NCBI GenBank assembly: GCA_902493585.1
Contig: CABUPZ010000027.1
Span: forward strand, 1 to 32,908
DNA: 32,908 nucleotides
From: an uncultured Fusicatenibacter sp.
Lineage (GTDB): Bacteria > Bacillota > Clostridia > Lachnospirales > Lachnospiraceae
Reading direction: 5' to 3'
Position numbers and translations under genes: made by a program. Of this stretch, positions 15,043 through 22,332 are shown in pieces. Below the pieces are notes generated by a model. That model was not told where the DNA came from. It saw nothing but the letters and a program-made list of their open reading frames with translations, and did no database searches. Within the stretch, counting starts at the first letter, position 1. Every line of letters starts with the position of its first letter.

Positions 15043-15113
15043 TGCAGCAAAAACAGGATCTGATCCGTCTTCTTCTTTCGGAGGATTCTACTGGTTCAGA
15101 AACCGACAAGTAA
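14970..15113 (+). pseudogene. C-terminal remnant of an unrecognised plus-strand gene
   Basis: After a stop at 14967 the plus strand is open for 47 codons to TAA at 15111, without an ATG. The peptide (FEALQALIARNGKDLSLQQK, then DLIRLLLSEDS) is helical and reads like the natural end of a protein. It lies downstream of the promoter at 14632-14659, which may have driven the lost gene. The product is not recognised and chance openness is possible. Confidence 0.3.
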
Positions 15114-15123
15114 TCAGTTTGCA

Positions 15124-15846
15124 TCACTCGCCGGTTATTTTCCCGCGCATGATCCTGAGGATCTTTTTCTCCATCCGCGATACCTGCACCTGAGAAATTC
15201 CAAGCTCTCTGGCGATCTCGGTCTGGGTCTTGTCTTCGAAATACCGCAGATAGATGATCTGCCGTTCTCTTGCCTCCAGCTTATCCAATGTTTCCTCCAG
15301 AAGAATCCGGTTCAGAAGCTGTTCCTGCGCCCCGGACCGTTCCTCCAGCCGGTCTTCCAGCGAAATGTCGTTTCCGTCCCCCTGGTAAATGGTCTTTTGC
15401 AGTGACTCCACCTCCGCGCCGGAATCCAGCGCCATCACCAGTTCCTCCATGGTGACCTCCAGTTCTCTTGCGATCAGCGACAGGGAAGGCTCCTGGCCCA
15501 GTTCCCGCTCCAGCCGTTCCCGGACGGCATACGCCTTCCAGGAAAGCTCCTTCAGCGGCCGGCTGACCTTCACCATCCCGTCATCCCGCAGAAACCGTTT
15601 GATCTCCCCGGTGATCATCGGCACCGCGTACGTGGAAAACTGCACCTCGTATCCGGGGTCAAATTTGTCGATCGCTTTCAGAAGGCCGATGCTTCCGATC
15701 TGGAACAGATCCTCCGCCTCCACGCCTCTTCCGGTGAAGCGCCGCACAATGCTCCAGACCAGCCCAAGGTTTTCTTCTACCAATGTATCTCTCGCCGCTT
15801 TATCCCCTTCGTGTGCTCTTCGCAGCAGGGCAAGCGTATGCTCCAT
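15124..15846 (-). CDS. sigF: RNA polymerase sporulation sigma factor SigF
   Basis: The 240-residue product directs the first forespore-specific transcription. Sigma-70 regions are clear: region 2 with ENLGLVWSIVRRFTGRGVEA and AEDLFQIGSIGLLKAIDKFD, region 3 after RFLRDDGMVKVSRPLKEL, and region 4 with RQIIYLRYFEDKTQTEIARE and the HTH helix LGISQVQVSRMEKKIL. I start at the ATG at 15846 behind AGGAGG; a TTG eight codons upstream overlaps the spoIIAB end. It is the third gene of the spoIIA operon, so its activity is held by SpoIIAB until SpoIIAA is dephosphorylated. Confidence 0.97.
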   Translation of the reverse strand: MEHTLALLRRAHEGDKAARDTLVEENLGLVWSIVRRFTGRGVEAEDLFQIGSIGLLKAIDKFDPGYEVQFSTYAVPMITGEIKRFLRDDGMVKVSRPLKELSWKAYAVRERLERELGQEPSLSLIARELEVTMEELVMALDSGAEVESLQKTIYQGDGNDISLEDRLEERSGAQEQLLNRILLEETLDKLEARERQIIYLRYFEDKTQTEIARELGISQVQVSRMEKKILRIMRGKITGE

Positions 15847-15856
15847 GATACCTCCT

Positions 15857-16303
15857 TCATTCCTCCTCAAACATCGAACGGCTTCCCACCGTCTTTTTCA
15901 TCCGGACCACGGTTCCCTTTCCCACTTCCGATTCCACGGACAGCTCGTCCATAAACGCTTCCATAAACGCAAATCCCATGCCGGAGCGGTCCATCTCCGG
16001 TTTGGTGGTAAACAGCGGCTCCATCGCTTTTGGAATATCCGGAATCCCTTTTCCGAAATCCGTCACTGTGATCTCGATGGTCTTTCCTGCCAGCCGGCAT
16101 TCCAGCCGGATCTTATGTACCTGATTTTCATATGCATGGATGATCGCGTTTGTGATCGCCTCCGAGACCGCCGTCTTAACGTCAGCCACTTCCTCCAGCG
16201 TAGGATTGAGCTGTGTCATAAAAGCCGCCACCGCCACCCTGGCGAAGCTCTCATTGCAGGAGCGGCTGTCAAATTCCATCATCATTTCGTTCGTCTGTTC
16301 CAT
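15857..16303 (-). CDS. spoIIAB: anti-sigma F factor and kinase SpoIIAB
   Basis: The 148-residue product is a GHKL-fold serine kinase that binds SigF and phosphorylates SpoIIAA. The N box lies in AVSEAITNAIIHAYEN, the G1 box in TDFGKGIPD and the G2 box in RSGMGFAFMEAF. I start at the ATG at 16303 preceded by AAGGGGA; an earlier in-frame ATG at 16342 overlaps the spoIIAA end and lacks a ribosome binding site. It ends 10 bp before sigF. Confidence 0.96.
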   Translation of the reverse strand: MEQTNEMMMEFDSRSCNESFARVAVAAFMTQLNPTLEEVADVKTAVSEAITNAIIHAYENQVHKIRLECRLAGKTIEITVTDFGKGIPDIPKAMEPLFTTKPEMDRSGMGFAFMEAFMDELSVESEVGKGTVVRMKKTVGSRSMFEEE

Positions 16304-16329
16304 AGTTTCCCCTTTCTTTTTCTCTTCCC

Positions 16330-16662
16330 TCACAGATTCCATGATTTTTCCGGCACCACTTCGATCACCCTGGATACGCCGGAAATCTTCAGGATCTTCC
16401 GAACTCTCTCGTTGGCGTGCAGGGCCCGCACTTTTCCCCCAAGAAGCTGCAGTTCCCGGAAACGTCCCATGACGAGTCCGATCCCCGAACTGTCCATAAA
16501 CGTGGTCTGTCCAAAATCGAAATCAATCTGACGGATGTTGTGTGTGCTCTGTATCGCCTCCGCTCCGCTGCGGATCTCGTCCGCCAGATGATGATCCAGC
16601 TCCGCCGGTACCCTTATGGTCAGTATGCTTCCTTTGATCTGAAATAATTCCTCATTTTTCAT
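16330..16662 (-). CDS. spoIIAA: anti-sigma F factor antagonist SpoIIAA
   Basis: The 110-residue STAS-domain protein has the phosphorylated serine in FMDSSGIGLVMGRF, with Ser58 at the same number as in Bacillus. Unphosphorylated SpoIIAA frees SigF from SpoIIAB. GGGGAG precedes the ATG. It opens the spoIIA operon, only about 65 bp after the terminator of the upstream gene set, so its promoter (expected to be sigma-H/Spo0A controlled) must lie in or across that terminator; I could not identify clear boxes. Confidence 0.96.
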   Translation of the reverse strand: MKNEELFQIKGSILTIRVPAELDHHLADEIRSGAEAIQSTHNIRQIDFDFGQTTFMDSSGIGLVMGRFRELQLLGGKVRALHANERVRKILKISGVSRVIEVVPEKSWNL

Positions 16663-16728
16663 ATTTTTCTCCCCTTCTGATATGCTCCCGAATAGAGTTT
16701 GGTGCAGTTATTTACGAAACACGGTACG

Positions 16729-16772
16729 AAAAAACCGGAGATATATAAAGACTGTTCTCCATATATCCCCGG
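16729..16772 (-). terminator. Rho-independent terminator after the TPR gene
   Basis: On the minus strand, a 12-bp stem CCGGGGATATAT / ATATATCTCCGG (one G-U pair) with a 14-nt loop is followed by TTTTTT. It ends the folC-to-TPR gene set and insulates the spoIIA operon. Confidence 0.9.
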
Positions 16773-16803
16773 CTTCGAGGTTTCTCTCTGCTTTATGATC
16801 TTT

Positions 16804-18327
16804 TTATTCCGGTTCTTCATCGTCCGGGTTACTGCTCTCCCCTTCGCCCGAACTTTCCTCATCTGCTGTGGAATCTCCTTCCGAAGAATCATCCGTTGAA
16901 GAATCTCCTGCTTCCGGATCCTGCGGCGTGCCGCCCAGCTGTTCGATCTGGCTCTCCGCTCTTGCGGCGCGTTCTGTTCCCGGAAATGCATTGATGATCT
17001 CCTGGAAAGTCGCGATCGCATTGTCCGTGTCCCCTGTTTCCCGGTAAGCATGCGCCAGACGGTTCAGCACAACGTAATCCTGCCCGTTGATCTCCCGTGC
17101 TTTGGTCAGTCGGTCGATGGCAGTGGTATATTCCGCATTGTCAAAGGCCTCTTCGCCTTCCGCCTTCAGTTCACTGAACATATCATCCTGGATATCTGCG
17201 TAGATTTCATCATAAACCGCCTTAGCCTCCACGGAGAGAGCATCGGTATTGACTTCCATCAGCGCATTGGACGTCTGTGAAGTGTTTCCCTGCTGATATG
17301 CATCCACTGCCTTGATCAGATTCTCATAGCTGGTGGTCTTTTGGTTTGCCGCGTCCACCTGCTGCTGGGCGGAGGCTGTCGTCTCATTCAGCGCGTCCAC
17401 CTGGCTCTGCAGTTCACTGATCTGTGCCTCCTGGCTTGCCATAGTCGCCGTATACTCGATGATTTTTTCGTCCGCCTCACGGGTAATATTCTGCTCATGG
17501 CCCGGTCCGATCAGGAACCAGACCACCAGTCCGCCGAGTACTATCCCAAGAAAAATATTCAGCAGCGTCGCCATATAAGAACTCTCCCGGAAGGCGGGAG
17601 GCTGGATCACCGCGTCGCTCGCCGCAAGACGATCCGTCAAAACCTTCTCCACATCCTCCTCCGCTTTTCCCCGGCGGGCAAACCGCCGCGGTTCCAGAGA
17701 GGTCTGCGTTCCTGTCTGCTGGTCGACTTCTTTCAGGAATCTCAGCGTGGTGGAGTTGGTCTTGTCGATCCTTGCCGCCTTCTTCAGGATCTTTCTGGCT
17801 TTTTCGTACTCCTCTTTTTTGATATGGATCAGCGCCAGAAGATGATATCCCTTGATCAGCTTGGGATTCTGGCTCAGGATCTTTTTCAGCTGGATCGCCG
17901 CCACATCTTCGTTGCCTTCCCGGCAGCATTTGAGCGCGCTGTTGTATTTCTTGATCGTCTGATTGATCATGTCCAGCTTTGCAGGCTCCTCCTGCAGCTT
18001 GGCAATATATTCCGAGGCAATGTTGTGTTCCGGCATGATATTTTTGCTGATGATCCATTCGCTCAGCGCAGATACCGCTTCGCCGGTCTCAAAATAAACA
18101 AGTCCGAGAAGATTTCGTGCCTGAATGTTCAGCTTATTAAATTTGAGACTTCTGCGCAGCATGTCGATCGCTCCGGACAGATCCCGGATCTGTGCCTTGT
18201 CCAGCCCAAGATTATAATACATATTGGAAAGGGACATACATTTTCGCTGTACGCCCAGGTCAAATCCACAGTGCGGACAGAAATCCATCTCCTGATCAAC
18301 GACTGCCTTACAATTCATACAATTCAT
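16804..18327 (-). CDS. zinc-ribbon, TPR and membrane-anchored protein
   Basis: The product is about 507 residues. An N-terminal zinc ribbon has paired cysteines, NCMNCKAVVD and FCPHCGFD, near residues 2-23. TPR-like helices follow to about residue 215. A membrane segment lies near 252-272 (LLNIFLGIVLGGLVVWFLIG), then a coiled coil of about 60 residues, a second TPR-like block and an acidic Ser/Glu-rich tail. I start at the ATG at 18327 with AAGGTG upstream; a GTG two codons earlier and an ATG three codons later are possible. It follows a 50-codon gene and ends before a strong terminator. The function is not known; the layout suggests a scaffold spanning the membrane. Confidence 0.8.
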   Translation of the reverse strand: MNCMNCKAVVDQEMDFCPHCGFDLGVQRKCMSLSNMYYNLGLDKAQIRDLSGAIDMLRRSLKFNKLNIQARNLLGLVYFETGEAVSALSEWIISKNIMPEHNIASEYIAKLQEEPAKLDMINQTIKKYNSALKCCREGNEDVAAIQLKKILSQNPKLIKGYHLLALIHIKKEEYEKARKILKKAARIDKTNSTTLRFLKEVDQQTGTQTSLEPRRFARRGKAEEDVEKVLTDRLAASDAVIQPPAFRESSYMATLLNIFLGIVLGGLVVWFLIGPGHEQNITREADEKIIEYTATMASQEAQISELQSQVDALNETTASAQQQVDAANQKTTSYENLIKAVDAYQQGNTSQTSNALMEVNTDALSVEAKAVYDEIYADIQDDMFSELKAEGEEAFDNAEYTTAIDRLTKAREINGQDYVVLNRLAHAYRETGDTDNAIATFQEIINAFPGTERAARAESQIEQLGGTPQDPEAGDSSTDDSSEGDSTADEESSGEGESSNPDDEEPE

Positions 18328-18336
18328 CGGCACACC

Positions 18337-18489
18337 TTACTCTTCTTTCTGTGTTTCTTGTTCGGTTTTCATCATTTCCTTTAAAATATCTATGACATCC
18401 GTCAGATCACGGCTGTAGATGGCATTCTCCACCTCGTCCACATCGAGACACGGCTTGAATTTCTTCAGTTCTTCCTCATAATTGAGCAT
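18337..18489 (-). CDS. small 50-residue protein of unknown function
   Basis: The ATG at 18489 follows AAGGAGG by seven bases, and the frame runs 50 codons to TAA at 18337. It overlaps the end of folC by 14 bp and ends about 10 bp before the TPR gene, so the spacing is that of a translated operon member. The peptide is acidic and helical (MLNYEEELKKFKPCLDVDEV, later DLTDVIDILKEMMK). I do not recognise the family. The excellent ribosome binding site and operon fit are the main support. Confidence 0.75.
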   Translation of the reverse strand: MLNYEEELKKFKPCLDVDEVENAIYSRDLTDVIDILKEMMKTEQETQKEE

Positions 18490-19792
18490 TTTTTTCCTCC
18501 TTCGCTCTTTTGCTGATATGGTCCTTCAGCTCTCCCGCCAGATACAGCGAGCCCACACAGAACAGCATTCCATCCCCTTTCATCGCATATGCCTGTTCAA
18601 ATGCCTGTGCCGGATCCGCCTGCGCATATACTTCCTGACAGCCGGCCTTTCGAAAATCCTCTGCCAGCTCCTGCGCCGGCACCTCACGGCTTCCTTCGAT
18701 CTGCGTCGCAACAACTCTTGCCGGTCGGATGCCTTCGCTGATCTTCCGGATCATCTCCTCGTATTTCTTGTCACACACCGCGGAAAACAGGATCGTGATC
18801 TCCCGTTCCATGGCAAAATGTGCCGCAGTTCGGATAAACTGCTCGATGCCGTCCTCATTATGCGCTCCGTCGATGATCACGCCCGGAAGCACCGTTTCCA
18901 TCCGGCAGGGCCAGTGAGCTTTGGCGATTCCCTGCATCAAACCTTCCTCCGAAATCCCGTGTACGTCTTTCAGACACTGCATTGTAAAATAAGCAAGGCT
19001 GGCATTCATCATCTGATAGTCCGCGATATACGGGATCTGCAGCGTCACCTGTCCCGCTCCCTGGCAGTCAAAGGCAAAGGAAATCCCTTCCTGGCTGACC
19101 GTCTCTCTCCGATACATGGACGGGAGCAGCTCGTAGGCAGGGCTGCCCAGTTCTTCCGCCCGGCTTCGGATCACCTGCGATGCCTCCCGGCTGTGTCCGT
19201 CATAGATTACCGGAACGCCCGGCTTGATGATCCCTGCTTTTTCTCCCGCAATCTCCGGAATCGTCTCTCCAAGATATTCCGTGTGGTCCCGGCTGATCGA
19301 TGTGATAATGCAGGCCAGCGGATGCGGCACCACATTTGTGGCATCCAGCCGTCCGCCAAGTCCCGTTTCCAGGACAATGTACTCCACATCCGCCTCGTCA
19401 AAGATCACCATTCCCATCAGGAACAGCAGTTCAAAATAGCTGGGATGATCGCCGCCCTCACGGACAAACCGGCGGACCATTTCCATGACTTTTTCAAAAG
19501 CCCTGAGAAAAGCTTCGTCGCTGATGGTCTGCCCGTTGATGATATAACGCTCGTTGATGCGGATCAGATGCGGCGAGGTAAACAGACCGACGCTCTTGCC
19601 CCCGCAGCGCAGCATGGAATCCAGATAGGAGCATACGCTCCCTTTTCCGTTGGTTCCCGCCACATGAATGATCTTTCTCCCTGTGGAAGGATTTCCCAGG
19701 CGTTCCATCAGCATCCGGGTATGTTCGAGAGGATGTTTCGTTGTAAACTTTGGTATATTATCAATGTATGATACTGCTTCTTTGTAGTTCAA
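18476..19792 (-). CDS. folC: bifunctional folylpolyglutamate/dihydrofolate synthase FolC
   Basis: The product is about 438 residues. The Mur-ligase P-loop is at HVAGTNGKGSVCSYLDSML near 40-60, with TSPHLIRINERYIING near 75-95 and LETGLGGRLDATNVV near 142-156, all typical of FolC. It adds glutamate to dihydropteroate or folates. I prefer the TTG at 19792: it yields the family-like start NYKEAVSYID and has GGTGG five bases upstream. A GTG at 19804 has no good ribosome binding site. It heads the folC-small ORF-TPR set and has its own promoter. Confidence 0.93.
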   Translation of the reverse strand: MNYKEAVSYIDNIPKFTTKHPLEHTRMLMERLGNPSTGRKIIHVAGTNGKGSVCSYLDSMLRCGGKSVGLFTSPHLIRINERYIINGQTISDEAFLRAFEKVMEMVRRFVREGGDHPSYFELLFLMGMVIFDEADVEYIVLETGLGGRLDATNVVPHPLACIITSISRDHTEYLGETIPEIAGEKAGIIKPGVPVIYDGHSREASQVIRSRAEELGSPAYELLPSMYRRETVSQEGISFAFDCQGAGQVTLQIPYIADYQMMNASLAYFTMQCLKDVHGISEEGLMQGIAKAHWPCRMETVLPGVIIDGAHNEDGIEQFIRTAAHFAMEREITILFSAVCDKKYEEMIRKISEGIRPARVVATQIEGSREVPAQELAEDFRKAGCQEVYAQADPAQAFEQAYAMKGDGMLFCVGSLYLAGELKDHISKRAKEEKNAQL

Positions 19793-19896
19793 AAATTCCA
19801 CCACTCTTATCTAATGTACTTGTGCGGCAGCCGTTTCCGGAACACACGCCGTCCGTCCGGCTTCCGTTCCAACCTGAAACGCTCCGTCACCTTACC

Positions 19897-19924
19897 ATTA
19901 TATAATAGTGGTGGAATATGTCCA
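19897..19924 (-). promoter_or_regulatory. sigma-A promoter of folC
   Basis: On the minus strand, TGGACA (19919-19924) and TATAAT (19897-19902) are 16 bp apart. The start would be near 19890, giving a leader of about 100 nt. Confidence 0.6.
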
Positions 19925-19977
19925 TAGATAAATTGAAAATTTTGTGCGCAAATTGCGATTTTTTTCGGGCAGGAAGG

Positions 19978-22332
19978 CTACTGATTCTGCGTATCTGCCG
20001 CGTCTGTACCGTCTGTCGGTGCCTGGGTTTCCGTCGTTCCTGCACCATCTGCCGGTGTCTGGGTTTCCGTCGTTCCTGCACCATCTGCCGGTGTCTGGGT
20101 TTCCGTCATCCCTGCAGCGTCTGCCGGTTCCTGCGCTCCGGATGGATCCGTACCTTCCGTCAGGGTCTGCGCATCCGCAGCATCCGCACCGTCCGCCGGC
20201 GCCGGTGTCCCGGCCTCCGCCGGATCCGGCGTCACGGACGGTGTCAGCGTTACCGTCGTCTGACAGATCCACGGGTCTGTCCTGGACAGAACTTTCTTCG
20301 TGGAACTGTTGCTCTGCTGCGCGATCGTCACCTGATCCCCGTCTTTCAGTTCCAGATTGTTGACCATCAAAGTATTGTTGTCCAGGAAGATCGTTTCCAT
20401 CATTTCCCCGTTCACTTCCACACGGCTGGATGCGGTGAAATTCTCACCGTAGAAATACCAGGTATTATTGCCCATATTCTCCGCCCCGGTCAGCGTAACC
20501 GGAACGACACCCAGCTGGATCGACAGCCTCTCATATGGCGTTTCCCCATCCAGATCATAGGAATAACGTGCTCCATACAGAAGATCGTACTGCAGTACCT
20601 CCAGGTCCACCTGATAGTTTCTCGTATTCCGCCGTGTCTGATGATAGCGGAAAATGGTTCCTTCATGAATGCCCACACGGTCCAGGACTTCCGCCGCGAT
20701 CTGATAAGAAGCCAGATTCATATCTTTTTTCTCCAGCCCCATATTGTCCCAGATCACATACTGGGTCTGATACAGATATTTGTTGGTCAGATCTTCCATC
20801 TCAAGATCCATCGTCGGAAGATGATCGCCGTACATCACCAGAACCGTCGGCTCATCGTATTCCTCCAGGCGCTCTGTCAGCTCTTTGATGAACTGATCCA
20901 TCTCGTTGATTTCATTGACATAGTATTCCCATGCGTAATTATTCTTCGCCTTATCCTCAGCGCCGGTCACCGTAATCTTCGGATCTTCCAGCACCGGTTC
21001 GTTCTGATAATCGCCATGCCCCTGAACGGAGATGGTATAAACGTAATCCGGCTGATCCGGCGTGGAGTCCAGCGCCTTAATGATCTCATCGGTCAGGATA
21101 TAGTCCTTGACCCAGCCTGTCGGAGTCGTGTCGGAAATATCCGGCATATATTCCTCAGAAGTGAAGGTTTCAAATCCAAGCCGGGAAAAGACCGTCCTTC
21201 TGGAATAGAAATTCGCCTCGTTGTTATGGATCGCATGAGTCGAATACCCAAGATTTCTCAGCACGTAAGGCGCGCTCTCACAGGTCTCCTCCTGGAGGAT
21301 CGACTTGTACGGATATTCACCCGGTCCAAAGTAACGCAGGCTCATTCCCGTGATCGTCTCAAATTCCGTATTTGCCGTTCCGGCTCCCACAACCGGGACG
21401 CGGTACCAGCCGGAAGAATAATCCTTCATCAACTGGCGGAACGTAGGGATCGGATCCTCGGAAAGATTCAGATATTCCACCGTCTCCGGATCAAAGAAGG
21501 ATTCCAGCTGAAGGAAAATAATATTCGGCTTCACCGTATCGTCTTCCTTCGGCTCTCCCTCGCTGTCCTCAATCTGCTGCACCAGTTCCCGGGAATATCC
21601 GTTGGGCTCATTGATACCAGTCTCGAACAAAGTCACCGCCAGACAGTAGGGATAACCATAATCCTCATAGGCAAACGCAATGTTCACAAAGTAACTGGAA
21701 AGCACACGTTTTTCCAGCGCCAGATTCGTCGTGCCCACAAACAAAAGCACCACTGCCGCGATCAGCGGAAGATTCACATACCAGCGCATCCTGCCTCTGA
21801 ACTTCGGTCCCTTAAACCAGAACCATACAAAAAACAGGATCACCAGCGCAAGCGCCGAAAACGCCAGGATCACCGTTCCTCCCGAAAGATATTTGGTGAC
21901 AACCTTGGCTCCGTCACTGAGATTCTTCAGATCCGGTCCGGTAAACGGCGTGACCCTGTTGGAAAGGATCACACAGTTGATAATACCCAGCAAAAGCCAG
22001 AAGAAGGTCATGAACATACGTGCCAGCGTCCTTCTCCTGAACAGGTATACGACCATAAAAGTGGTAAAGATCAAAAATGCATTATACAGAAAAACCAGAG
22101 GTTTTTCTGTCATGAACGTCCATGCCTGCCCAAAGGATCTGCGGGACAGCGCCTCGATGATGAAATATAAAATGCAGCACCCCACCGCATGCAGCGGCAG
22201 GGAGAGCAAATTACAGATCTTCACGGCTTTTGCGCAGCGCGGACTCAGTTCCTTTGGTTCTCTGTCACGGTTTCTATACCGTTCCCTGAACCCATGGAAA
22301 CCGTTTTTCATTCTCTCTTTTAATTTCTTCAT
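19978..22332 (-). CDS. LTA synthase-family phosphoglycerol transferase with IPT/TIG-like domain and repeat tail
   Basis: The 784-residue product has about five membrane segments to residue 215 and an extracellular alkaline phosphatase-superfamily domain from about 270 to 580. Metal and active-site elements are visible: IIFLQLESFF, the nucleophile Thr region GAGTANTEFETITG, and LVMYGDHLPTMD. This is the LtaS type that polymerises glycerol phosphate onto glycolipid. The C-terminus is longer than usual: an IPT/TIG-like beta domain (near 615-690, with WYFYGENFTASSRVEVNG) and then a Thr/Pro/Ala-rich tail made partly of 12-residue repeats. The ATG directly abuts the valS stop with no gap and no clear ribosome binding site, implying coupled translation under the T-box promoter. 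Confidence 0.88.
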   Translation of the reverse strand: MKKLKERMKNGFHGFRERYRNRDREPKELSPRCAKAVKICNLLSLPLHAVGCCILYFIIEALSRRSFGQAWTFMTEKPLVFLYNAFLIFTTFMVVYLFRRRTLARMFMTFFWLLLGIINCVILSNRVTPFTGPDLKNLSDGAKVVTKYLSGGTVILAFSALALVILFFVWFWFKGPKFRGRMRWYVNLPLIAAVVLLFVGTTNLALEKRVLSSYFVNIAFAYEDYGYPYCLAVTLFETGINEPNGYSRELVQQIEDSEGEPKEDDTVKPNIIFLQLESFFDPETVEYLNLSEDPIPTFRQLMKDYSSGWYRVPVVGAGTANTEFETITGMSLRYFGPGEYPYKSILQEETCESAPYVLRNLGYSTHAIHNNEANFYSRRTVFSRLGFETFTSEEYMPDISDTTPTGWVKDYILTDEIIKALDSTPDQPDYVYTISVQGHGDYQNEPVLEDPKITVTGAEDKAKNNYAWEYYVNEINEMDQFIKELTERLEEYDEPTVLVMYGDHLPTMDLEMEDLTNKYLYQTQYVIWDNMGLEKKDMNLASYQIAAEVLDRVGIHEGTIFRYHQTRRNTRNYQVDLEVLQYDLLYGARYSYDLDGETPYERLSIQLGVVPVTLTGAENMGNNTWYFYGENFTASSRVEVNGEMMETIFLDNNTLMVNNLELKDGDQVTIAQQSNSSTKKVLSRTDPWICQTTVTLTPSVTPDPAEAGTPAPADGADAADAQTLTEGTDPSGAQEPADAAGMTETQTPADGAGTTETQTPADGAGTTETQAPTDGTDAADTQNQ
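20005..20112 (-). repeat. 36-bp minisatellite in the LTA synthase tail
   Basis: Three in-frame 36-bp units lie at 20005-20040, 20041-20076 and 20077-20112, with about four mismatches in the first and two in the third; a degenerate fourth follows. They encode 12-residue repeats of the type TETQTPADGAGT. Confidence 0.85.

Noticed and set aside
16663..16728. Sigma-H or Spo0A sites before spoIIAA
   Set aside because: They are expected from knowledge of the operon, but I could not match both boxes with acceptable spacing, so no site is annotated.
19918..22170. 750-codon open frame antisense to the LTA synthase gene
   Set aside because: The peptide is low complexity, rich in Arg and His, with no domain; the minus-strand frame has complete membrane segments and active-site motifs.
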